DNA of 5,011 nt from an uncultured Granulosicoccus sp. (lineage in GTDB: Bacteria; Pseudomonadota; Gammaproteobacteria; Granulosicoccales; Granulosicoccaceae): NCBI GenBank assembly GCA_938016235.1, contig CALLPU010000431.1, positions 1-5,011 on the forward strand, read 5' to 3'. The notes under the pieces were generated by a model that was given only the letters and a program-made list of their open reading frames with translations, searched no databases and had not been told where the DNA came from. Made by a program: the position numbers and the translations under genes. Of the stretch, positions 1 through 5,011 are shown piece by piece (the first letter of the stretch is position 1; each line of letters opens with the position of its first letter).

Positions 1-966
1 GAGCGCCGAACCCGGCGATACGTAATGGGCAACATCGGCAATAGCCACCATGAGATGCCAGCCAGTTTCCAGCGGCTCACACCACACAGCATCATCAAAA
101 TCGCGCGCATCAATGCCGTCTATCGTGATCAGCGGAAGATCTCTGACATCCTTGCGCCCTTTGGCCGACGCACCATCAACAACGGTTGAAAACGATGCTG
201 CCTGTTCGGTCACTGCCGCAGGCCATTCGGACGGTATGCCATGGCTATGCAGGGCGACATCAATTTCCATCCCTGCCCGAAGATGCTGACCTAACACCTC
301 AACGATCTTGCCAACCGGCTGATGACGTCGTGTTGGCTGCTCGACAATCTCGGCAACAACCATGTCGCCATCCTGTGCGTTTTCGAGCGAGCCTGGGGCT
401 ATCAGCAGATCCTGGTGGATACGCTTGTTATCAGGCAGCACCACCACGGTGCCACGGTCAATGGACAGCCTGCCAACCAACGTCTTGTTAGCGCGTTCCA
501 CCACATCGACAATGCGCCCTTCCCGACGTCCTCGATGATCAGTACCTGTGACACACACCACCACACGGTCGCCATGCAGAACCAGCCGCATTTGCTTGCC
601 ATTCAGATATATGTCCTTGTCCCCGTCATCAGCAATCACAAATCCGAAACCATCCGGATGTGCGCTGATACGGCCCGCAATCAGCGCATCGGTATCCACA
701 GGTACCAGACCCCGGCGACGATTCTGAATCAGCTGACCATCGCGAATCATGGCACCCACACGACGGCGTAGCGCTTCCTCACCCTCCGGATTGCCAGCCA
801 GCTCCAGTTCTTCAGCCAGCGCCTCTATATCCATGGGTCCTTTCGGTGACGCCAGGATGCTGGTAATGAACTCACGGCTCGCAATCGGCGCACCGTATTT
901 GGCTTGCTCGCGTTTGCGGTAAGGATCGCGTCCCGCCGATTTCTTATCGCTTTTTTTTGGGCTCAT
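1..966 (-). CDS. rnr: Ribonuclease R, N-terminal part (runs off the window edge)
   Basis: Processive 3'-5' exoribonuclease that degrades structured RNA and takes part in rRNA, tRNA and mRNA quality control in the cytoplasm. The frame is open from ATG at 966 down to base 1, giving 322 codons of a protein usually about 750-850 residues long, so the 3' part lies outside. A Lys/Ser-rich start leads to a winged-helix-like region (about 25-85, with REFI and ALRRRVGAMIRDGQL). A first cold-shock domain follows (about 97-155, with HPDGFGFV and the basic GRREGRI), then a second (about 165-240, ending PTRRHQPVGKIVEVLG). The RNB domain begins near 272 with TIDGIDARDFDDAV. D283, D289, D291 and D292 match E. 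coli catalytic D272, D278, D280 and D281. ATG at 966 fits the family start, but no strong Shine-Dalgarno is visible; an in-frame stop lies upstream at 1024-1026. No convincing promoter is seen. Identity is very secure from long matches to remembered E. coli RNase R. Confidence 0.96.
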   Translation of the reverse strand, partial: MSPKKSDKKSAGRDPYRKREQAKYGAPIASREFITSILASPKGPMDIEALAEELELAGNPEGEEALRRRVGAMIRDGQLIQNRRRGLVPVDTDALIAGRISAHPDGFGFVIADDGDKDIYLNGKQMRLVLHGDRVVVCVTGTDHRGRREGRIVDVVERANKTLVGRLSIDRGTVVVLPDNKRIHQDLLIAPGSLENAQDGDMVVAEIVEQPTRRHQPVGKIVEVLGQHLRAGMEIDVALHSHGIPSEWPAAVTEQAASFSTVVDGASAKGRKDVRDLPLITIDGIDARDFDDAVWCEPLETGWHLMVAIADVAHYVSPGSAL

Positions 967-1053
967 GCTGCTGTCGCTTAGGGGTATGGGCGCAAGAGTA
1001 CGCCAAAGCGCCGCCTGCAAGGGTCATCTTGAAGCAATTGTCGTGCATAGCGT

Positions 1054-1082
1054 TTGACTATTGCTGCCAGCTTATGTACATT
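1054..1082 (+). promoter_or_regulatory. Sigma-70 promoter of the tRNA-Leu gene
   Basis: The -35 hexamer TTGACT (1054-1059, 5/6 to consensus) is separated by exactly 17 bases from TACATT (1077-1082, 4/6). A GC-rich discriminator, GCGCGCTC (1083-1090), follows. Such a discriminator is typical of stringently controlled stable-RNA promoters, so growth-rate and ppGpp control is inferred. The transcript would start near 1089, leaving a leader of about 30 bases before the mature tRNA at 1118, to be removed by RNase P. Confidence 0.72.
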
Positions 1083-1117
1083 GCGCGCTCTCGGGCAAGG
1101 CTCGAGCGACACTTCGT

Positions 1118-1203
1118 GCCGAGGTGGCGGAATTGGTAGACGCGCATGCTTCAGGTGCATGTATCCTTTGGATGTGGAGGTTCAAGTCCTCTTCTCGGCA
1201 CCA
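1118..1203 (+). tRNA. leu tRNA (CAG): tRNA-Leu, anticodon CAG
   Basis: An 86-base class II tRNA that reads CUG leucine codons. The acceptor stem is 1118-1124 paired with 1193-1199, including one G-U pair. The D stem is 1127-1129 with 1141-1143, around a loop containing GGTAGA. The anticodon stem is 1145-1149 with 1157-1161, enclosing TTCAGGT with the anticodon CAG at 1152-1154. The long variable arm (1162-1175) has a 4-bp stem, ATCC with GGAT, as expected for leucine. The T arm is 1176-1192 with TTCAAGT in the loop. The discriminator A is at 1200 and the CCA end (1201-1203) is genome-encoded. It is transcribed opposite to every protein gene in the window, divergently from rnr and convergently with purA. 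Confidence 0.97.
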
Positions 1204-1221
1204 CGACAACTACATGTCGTG
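1202..1221 (+). terminator. Hairpin directly after the tRNA (possible terminator or processing stem)
   Basis: CACGACA (1202-1208) and TGTCGTG (1215-1221) form a perfect 7-bp stem with a 6-base loop. The stem takes in the last two bases of the encoded CCA. No T-run follows (CTTGAAAAC), so it is not a standard intrinsic terminator. It may slow polymerase, protect the precursor 3' end, or act with Rho. The structure is seen in the sequence; the role is a guess. Confidence 0.35.
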
Positions 1222-1411
1222 CTTGAAAACTCTCCCAACAAATATCATTTCGCATGCATCAGTTCGTTTGCAAGTGACCACCGCCGTGCCAGCCTGCAAT
1301 ACGTCGCTCACAGTCAATCAGCACGTTGCGCCCGACTGCACACTCGCCCGACAGAATCGTGCACCTTCACGTCGAGCGTACTCACGCCGGGCGCGTACAC
1401 GCCGAGCTTAT
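1204..1411. other. Gap between tRNA-Leu and purA, no gene seen
   Basis: This 208-base space lies between two convergent genes. It holds the post-tRNA hairpin at one end and a degenerate 15-bp repeat at the other. A direct repeat CGCCCGAC occurs at 1329-1336 and 1345-1352. Neither strand shows a GC-rich hairpin followed by a T-run, so the purA transcript has no visible intrinsic terminator and may read toward rnr, antisense to the tRNA. Plus-strand open frames here run through the tRNA gene and resemble no protein known to me. Confidence 0.6.
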
Positions 1412-1427
1412 TCACGCAGGCTGATCG
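1368..1427. repeat. Degenerate 15-bp tandem repeat, about four units, overlapping the purA stop
   Basis: Units start at 1368, 1383, 1398 and 1413 and all begin CACG. The first three share the consensus CACGYCGRGC, and the rest of each unit drifts (neighbouring units agree at about 9-10 of 15 positions). The fourth unit, CACGCAGGCTGATCG, is the least alike and lies within the last codons and stop of purA. The period is plain by eye. Function is unknown, and it could be a decayed small duplication. Confidence 0.45.
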
Positions 1428-2713
1428 CCAAAAGGCCACTCAATCACCACGTTTTCCGTACGTTCAGGCCCCGTTGACACCAGATGGACTGGCACGCCGG
1501 TCAACGCCTCCAGTCGAGCTATGTAGTCCTGTGCAGGCTGTGGCAAGTCGCCCATGCGCGTAACCCCTGCCGTATTGGATTGCCAGCCGGGCATCTGCTC
1601 GTACACAGGCTCGCACTTGGCTAGATCGTCAGCACCGATCGGCGGATGATCCACCAGCTCTCCATTGAGCCGATAGGCCACCGCAATCTGCAGTGTCTCC
1701 AACGTGTCCATCACATCCAGCTTCGTCAGGCAGATGCCCGTCACCCCGTTCAGAATGGCCGCGCGACGCACGGCAACCGCATCAAACCACCCACAACGAC
1801 GCTGACGACCGGTGGTTGCGCCAAACTCGTTACCGCGTTCACCGAGAACCGTGCCCACCTCGTCAAACAGCTCTGTCGGGAAAGGGCCGGCACCCACACG
1901 CGTGGTGTAGGCCTTGGTGATTCCCAGCACGTAGTCGATGGTGCCCGGGCCGCAACCACTGCCGCTGCAGGCCGCTCCTGCCACGGTATTGGATGAGGTA
2001 ACAAACGGATAAGTCCCGTGATCGACATCGAGCAATGTGCCTTGTGCCCCTTCAAACATGATGCGATTGCCAGCGCGTCTGTGTTCGTCGATCAGACCCG
2101 GCACATCGGCGATTAACGGAGCCATTCGCTCCGATTGAGCACGAGCTTCATGCTTGATCGCCTCGGCATCCACTGCCGGCATGCCGTGCCCCACCAGCGT
2201 TGCATTATGATAAGCGCAGGCTGCTTCAATTTTCTCATCGAAGCGATCCAGCTCCAGAAGATCCTGCACGCGCACGGCGCGTCTGGCGACCTTGTCTTCG
2301 TATGCGGGGCCAATGCCACGACCCGTGGTTCCAATGGCGTGCCTTCCAGCGGCTTTTTCTCGCGCCTGATCCAGCGCTATGTGATACGGGAGTATGAGCG
2401 GGCAGGCACCGCTGATTCGCAGGCGTTCTTCCACCGGAACGCCACGCTCTCGCAGCATGTCGATTTCGGTGAATAGCGCTTCTGGCGATACCACCACGCC
2501 ATTGCCAATGACGCACATGACACCTTTACGCAAAACGCCGCTGGGAATAAGGTGGAGAACCGTTTTCTCTTCACCGATGACCAACGTATGACCAGCGTTG
2601 TGGCCGCCCTGGAAGCGCACCACGAGTGACGCTTGCTCGGTCAGCACATCGACAATCTTGCCTTTGCCCTCATCGCCCCATTGCGTGCCAAGCACGAGCA
2701 CACTGTTTGCCAT
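1412..2713 (-). CDS. purA: Adenylosuccinate synthetase
   Basis: Cytoplasmic homodimeric enzyme that joins IMP and aspartate using GTP to give adenylosuccinate, the committed step from IMP to AMP. The 433 residues match the usual length (E. coli 432). The N-terminal phosphate-binding loop WGDEGKGK (12-19) carries the catalytic aspartate D14, and GGHNAGHT (36-43) carries the catalytic His at 42. The family signature GRGIGPAYEDK spans 131-141. GATTGRQRRCGW (298-309) matches the flexible substrate-binding loop, and LTKLDV (329-334) is the guanine-recognition region. The C-terminus STGPERTENV is also typical. Every key residue I can check is present. ATG at 2713 gives the standard MANSVLVLG start. 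A weak GAG lies about 10 bases upstream, and the gene begins 29 bases after hisZ ends, which suggests cotranscription. No promoter or purine-repressor operator is visible in that short gap. Confidence 0.98.
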   Translation of the reverse strand: MANSVLVLGTQWGDEGKGKIVDVLTEQASLVVRFQGGHNAGHTLVIGEEKTVLHLIPSGVLRKGVMCVIGNGVVVSPEALFTEIDMLRERGVPVEERLRISGACPLILPYHIALDQAREKAAGRHAIGTTGRGIGPAYEDKVARRAVRVQDLLELDRFDEKIEAACAYHNATLVGHGMPAVDAEAIKHEARAQSERMAPLIADVPGLIDEHRRAGNRIMFEGAQGTLLDVDHGTYPFVTSSNTVAGAACSGSGCGPGTIDYVLGITKAYTTRVGAGPFPTELFDEVGTVLGERGNEFGATTGRQRRCGWFDAVAVRRAAILNGVTGICLTKLDVMDTLETLQIAVAYRLNGELVDHPPIGADDLAKCEPVYEQMPGWQSNTAGVTRMGDLPQPAQDYIARLEALTGVPVHLVSTGPERTENVVIEWPFGDQPA

Positions 2714-2742
2714 ACGATCTGATCTCGGGTTTTTACTACAGA

Positions 2743-3960
2743 TTAAATCAGTGGTTCAACGACCCACTGGTTGTTCACCAAACGAAGTGTGCGATCGCAA
2801 TGACAACTGCTCGCGTTCATCGCCGAATCCTTGAGCGCAACAACAACACGTTCGCCAGATTTGCGCAGACGCCGAATCTCTGTCCAGAGTTCCTGGCTTG
2901 CATTGTCGTCCACCCAGATTCCTTGCGCCGCTGGTGTCATTCCCTGCTCGATGGGGCGCGGTGTGAGTGCCAACTGGATCAAGTCACCACTGAATCCGGT
3001 TGCAGGCCGCGCACGGCCGAACGATTCTCCAATGGCATCATACCGCCCGCCTCTCGCCAGCTCGGATCCGTTAGCGTCATACAGCGCGAACAGCATACCG
3101 GTATGGTAGCGATAGCCGCGCAGTTCGGCCAGATCTATGTGAACGTTCAACGCTGGATGTGTGAACTGCACCGCATCAATAACCGCTTGCAGATTGTCTA
3201 GCGCCGCTGCCACTGCAGGCCCGGCATCGGCGAATCGTTGACGTGCATCGGCCAGTACCGCCGAGCTTTCACCGCGCAATGCAGACAGATCGCGGAAATG
3301 GCGCTGAGTTCGAGCCGGGGATCCGGCTGATACCAGCAGTTCGTCGACTTCCGGGCACGAACCACGCAGCAAGGCCTGAAACAAGCTTTCCTGGAGCGCT
3401 TGATCGAGGGAGGCCTGGCTCATCAAACCCCTGAACACGCCAACGTGTCCGACATCCAGCAGTACGTCAGATATGTCCAATCCGGATAGCAACACGTTGT
3501 CCAGCATGAGCTGGATGATTTCAGCATCACTTTCAGGGCCAGCATGGCCGAAGAGCTCTGCACCGAATTGCAACGGTGTGCGGCTGCCACCGGCACCATC
3601 GGTACGGGCGCGCAGGACGCTGCCCGTGTAAAAAAGTCGATTCGGCAAATCATTGCGCAGTGCATGCGCGTCGATTCTTGCCACTTGTGGTGTCATGTCT
3701 GCCCGAACGCCGAGGGTTCTGCCGTTTTGCTGGTCTATGAACTTGATTGTCTGCAGATCGAGCGTTTCACCTGTGCCCGTAAGCAAACTATCCAGATATT
3801 CGATTAGCGGGGGCATGACCAACTCGTAGCCCCAGCGATAACTGCTGTCCATGATCTGTCGACGCAATGATTCCACCCGCCACGCGTCCAGTGGCATCAA
3901 TTCGTTGACCCCGTCAGGCAGCAGCCAACGCTCGGTGCGCGGATCGTTAGGAATGTTCAA
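2743..3960 (-). CDS. hisZ: ATP phosphoribosyltransferase regulatory subunit HisZ
   Basis: Histidyl-tRNA-synthetase-like protein without synthetase activity. It assembles with short-form HisG into the octamer that starts histidine synthesis from ATP and PRPP, and it mediates histidine feedback. From the chosen start it has 405 residues (the family is usually about 380-400). The opening RWLLPDGVNELMP (11-23) is HisZ-typical. The class II core shows RADMTPQVARIDAH (86-99, motif 2-like), ELRGYRYHTGMLF (279-291, a degenerate form of the synthetase histidine-binding region) and RGGRYD with GFGRARPATGFS-like residues (303-324, motif 3-like). No anticodon-binding domain follows. The frame is open up to an ATG at 4122, but that adds 54 non-family residues lying over yjeT. 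I prefer TTG at 3960, two bases after the yjeT stop; CTG at 3966, overlapping the stop, is the alternative. No clear ribosome site is visible, so translational coupling to yjeT is likely. Confidence 0.93.
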   Translation of the reverse strand: MNIPNDPRTERWLLPDGVNELMPLDAWRVESLRRQIMDSSYRWGYELVMPPLIEYLDSLLTGTGETLDLQTIKFIDQQNGRTLGVRADMTPQVARIDAHALRNDLPNRLFYTGSVLRARTDGAGGSRTPLQFGAELFGHAGPESDAEIIQLMLDNVLLSGLDISDVLLDVGHVGVFRGLMSQASLDQALQESLFQALLRGSCPEVDELLVSAGSPARTQRHFRDLSALRGESSAVLADARQRFADAGPAVAAALDNLQAVIDAVQFTHPALNVHIDLAELRGYRYHTGMLFALYDANGSELARGGRYDAIGESFGRARPATGFSGDLIQLALTPRPIEQGMTPAAQGIWVDDNASQELWTEIRRLRKSGERVVVALKDSAMNASSCHCDRTLRLVNNQWVVEPLI

Positions 3961-3962
3961 GG

Positions 3963-4148
3963 TCAGCGCAGAATGGTTAGCAGGACGACACCCGCAATCA
4001 TACTGGACAAGCCAATAATTCGCATTCGCTCGTTGTCCACGTCCAGCATTGCCCTGATGGTGCGCTTGTAACCTTCTGGATTGAGGAACGGCAGTATGCC
4101 TTCGAGCACCAGCACAAGGCAAAGCGCAGTCAGAATTTCAACGAGCAT
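3963..4148 (-). CDS. yjeT: DUF2065 small inner-membrane protein (YjeT family)
   Basis: A 61-residue protein of unknown function, found next to hflKC in many gammaproteobacteria. It shows two hydrophobic helices, about residues 4-22 and 43-60, joined by a short polar stretch with basic residues (EGYKRTIRAM, then DVDNER). The family signature LVLVLEGILPFLNPEGY (11-27) is clear and lines up with E. coli YjeT, which has LVLVLEGLGPMLYP at the same place. ATG at 4148 is supported by a good Shine-Dalgarno, TGAGG at 4154-4158, five bases upstream. Its stop lies two bases before the proposed hisZ start. The position after hflC suggests a link to membrane protein quality control, but no role is established from the sequence. 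Confidence 0.93.
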   Translation of the reverse strand: MLVEILTALCLVLVLEGILPFLNPEGYKRTIRAMLDVDNERMRIIGLSSMIAGVVLLTILR

Positions 4149-4176
4149 GAGAACCTCAGTGCTGACTCATCAAGTA

Positions 4177-4202
4177 CAACACGGACGGAATGCGCCGTGT
4201 TG
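4177..4202 (-). other. 8-bp hairpin upstream of yjeT
   Basis: CAACACGG (4177-4184) and CCGTGTTG (4195-4202) are perfect inverted copies around a 10-base loop. On the minus strand the stem ends about 28 bases before the yjeT ATG and 18 bases before its Shine-Dalgarno. No T-run follows. It could be a leader structure in the yjeT-hisZ-purA transcript; no regulator is recognised. Confidence 0.4.
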
Positions 4203-4320
4203 GTGTTGCTCAGCCTGCAAGGCAGAAGCCTCACTGCGTGCTGAAGCGAGTGGGCAGTGCATTTTCATGCCTGAGACGCTCGGTTGGCCCGTGCGTGACC
4301 AAAAACAATCAGCAACATCA

Positions 4321-4354
4321 CAACCGATAGGTGCAACCGATAGGTGCAACCGAT
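4321..4354. repeat. 13-bp tandem repeat, 2.6 copies
   Basis: CAACCGATAGGTG occurs twice back to back (4321-4333 and 4334-4346), followed by a partial third copy, CAACCGAT (4347-4354). The two full copies are identical. On the minus strand the unit reads CACCTATCGGTTG. The repeat directly adjoins the 9-bp hairpin that follows hflC. It may be a recent slippage duplication, or tandem binding sites; the sequence alone does not decide. Confidence 0.75.
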
Positions 4355-4379
4355 TTCCGAGGCAAGAAGCGCCTCGGAA
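4355..4379 (-). terminator. Strong 9-bp hairpin after hflC (possible terminator)
   Basis: TTCCGAGGC (4355-4363) and GCCTCGGAA (4371-4379) form a perfect, GC-rich 9-bp stem with a 7-base loop, about 44 bases beyond the hflC stop. On the minus strand it is followed by ATCGGTTG, not a U-run, so it does not meet the usual intrinsic-terminator pattern. It could protect the 3' end of the hfl transcript or weaken readthrough. The stem is certain; termination is uncertain. Confidence 0.45.
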
Positions 4380-4423
4380 TCAGCTCGAGCAGATCACTGC
4401 AGTGCCGGGTAGACGCGCAACAA

Positions 4424-5011
4424 TCAGGGCTTGGGAAGTCCCAGTGGGCCGTTGAAATAACGGAAAAACTCAGAATCCGGATTCAGCACCATGACGTCAC
4501 TGTTGCCACTGAACGCCGAACGATAGGCACTCAAACTACGGTAGAGGCTGTAGAACTCCGGGTTCTTGGTATACGCCTCTGCGTAGATCCGCGCCGACTC
4601 AGCGTCTCCGGCACCACGAGTCTGCTCAGCTGTTGAGTAAGCGTTAGCCAGCAATTCTTCACGGACTCGATCAGCGGAAGCTCTGATCTTCTTGGCACTT
4701 TCTTCACCTTCTGAACGAATCTCACGCGCAATCTTGGCACGGTCTTTTTCCATTCTCTGGTATACGGATTCACGAACGTCCTCTGGCAATTCCACCTTCT
4801 TGATTCTGACATCCACGATATCAATGCCTAAGCTTTCGGCTTGTTGATCAACCGAGGCCGTGATTTCGTCCCGCAACGTTGAGCGTGCAGACGAAACCAC
4901 CTCACGAATGGTTCGTTGCCCAAATGCGTCCTTGACACCCTCACGCACGAACTGCGTCAACCGGCTGTTGGCTCGTGACTCGATACCACCCAGGCTTTTG
5001 TAGAACTGAGA
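4424..5011 (-). CDS. hflC: HflC, SPFH/band-7 membrane protein, C-terminal part
   Basis: HflC forms a large inner-membrane assembly with HflK, with its bulk in the periplasm, and modulates the FtsH protease. The frame is open to the window edge and gives the last 195 residues plus stop. The full protein is usually about 290-330 residues, so the N-terminal membrane anchor and first part of the SPFH domain are outside. Numbering from the window edge, the visible part has the end of the SPFH domain (RTIREVV at 33-39, LGIDIVDVRIKKVELPEDV at 61-79). A charged, alanine-rich probable coiled coil follows (about 80-130, EGEESAKKIRASADR), then the hallmark RGAGDAESARIYAEAYTKN (132-150) and the conserved tail YRSLSAYRSAF, NSDVMVLNPDSEFFRYF (152-186). 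It matches remembered Pseudomonas and E. coli HflC closely. The TGA is at 4424-4426. Confidence 0.97.
   Translation of the reverse strand, partial: SQFYKSLGGIESRANSRLTQFVREGVKDAFGQRTIREVVSSARSTLRDEITASVDQQAESLGIDIVDVRIKKVELPEDVRESVYQRMEKDRAKIAREIRSEGEESAKKIRASADRVREELLANAYSTAEQTRGAGDAESARIYAEAYTKNPEFYSLYRSLSAYRSAFSGNSDVMVLNPDSEFFRYFNGPLGLPKP

Larger units (their letters stand above)
4149..4423. other. 275-base structured gap between hflC and yjeT
   Basis: No convincing gene lies here. Going down the minus strand from hflC, it holds a 10-bp palindrome CACTGCAGTG (4395-4404), a 9-bp hairpin (4355-4379), a 13-bp tandem repeat (4321-4354), an 8-bp hairpin (4177-4202) and the yjeT ribosome site. 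A short minus-strand open frame of 32 codons (4268-4170) is possible but unsupported. I could not find a convincing -35/-10 pair for yjeT-hisZ-purA. The gap is unusually long for a cluster otherwise spaced by a few bases, so a promoter or RNA control element is plausible. Confidence 0.55.

Noticed and set aside
322..771. 149-codon plus-strand open frame
   Set aside because: Antisense to rnr, whose minus-strand translation matches RNase R throughout.
967..1117. A promoter for rnr on the minus strand
   Set aside because: I scanned for TTGACA/TATAAT-like pairs with 16-18 base spacing and found none better than weak partial matches.
1316..1412. Minus-strand frame continuing after purA (32 codons)
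   Set aside because: It is out of frame with purA, whose C-terminus already has the normal family length, so there is no evidence for a frameshifted extension.
1054..1563. Plus-strand open frames of 169 and 138 codons through and beyond the tRNA
   Set aside because: They read through the tRNA-Leu gene, and the longer one runs into purA antisense. The apparent SRRAY-type peptide repeats come from the 15-bp DNA repeat. No ribosome site or family likeness.
2626..3201. 191-codon plus-strand open frame
   Set aside because: It is antisense to the hisZ 3' end and purA 5' end, which are both secure, and its translation resembles no protein family.
3961..4122. In-frame upstream extension of hisZ to an ATG at 4122 (459 residues)
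   Set aside because: The extra 54 residues overlap most of yjeT on the same strand, do not resemble the HisZ N-terminus and exceed the family length.
4321..4354. CRISPR-like array
   Set aside because: The repeats are 13 bases and directly adjacent, with no spacers and no cas genes in view.
4337..4365. Minus-strand TTGCCT (-35) and TATCGG (-10), 17-base spacer, as a yjeT operon promoter
   Set aside because: The -10 matches only 3 of 6 positions and the pair lies in the hairpin and repeat, so it is no better than chance.

Overview
The window looks like ordinary core chromosome from a gammaproteobacterium. The protein order hflC - DUF2065 (yjeT) - hisZ - purA - rnr resembles the Pseudomonas-type version of the E. 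coli hflC-yjeT-purA-nsrR-rnr cluster. Here hisZ lies between yjeT and purA, and there is no nsrR between purA and rnr. All five protein genes are read on the minus strand. G+C appears moderate, roughly the mid-fifties percent by eye. No mobile element, CRISPR array, phage or defence gene is visible, and genus cannot be fixed from this alone.

From high to low coordinates, which is the direction of transcription: 5011-4424 is the C-terminal two thirds of HflC, an inner-membrane SPFH protein that partners HflK around the FtsH protease. The 275-base gap at 4149-4423 has no convincing gene. It holds a strong 9-bp hairpin, a 13-bp tandem repeat and a second 8-bp hairpin. Next come yjeT (3963-4148, small two-helix membrane protein), hisZ (2743-3960, regulatory subunit of ATP phosphoribosyltransferase, probably starting at TTG two bases after the yjeT stop) and purA (1412-2713, adenylosuccinate synthetase). 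yjeT-hisZ-purA are packed closely enough to be one transcript.

The stretch 967-1411 separates purA from rnr. It contains a class II tRNA-Leu(CAG) gene on the opposite (plus) strand with a good sigma-70 promoter, a hairpin abutting its 3' CCA, and a degenerate 15-bp tandem repeat reaching into the purA stop. From 966 to the window edge is the first 322 codons of rnr (RNase R), with its cold-shock domains and the four catalytic aspartates at the start of the RNB domain.

Functionally this is housekeeping: membrane protein quality control (HflC), the first step of histidine synthesis (HisZ, which needs a short-form HisG encoded elsewhere), the AMP branch of purine synthesis (PurA), RNA turnover (RNase R) and decoding of CUG (tRNA-Leu). 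HisZ-HisG and PurA both belong to adenine-nucleotide metabolism, which may be why they sit together, but that is inference. I found no strong sign of an undescribed system. The points most worth a second look are the structured hflC-yjeT gap and the antisense placement of the tRNA.
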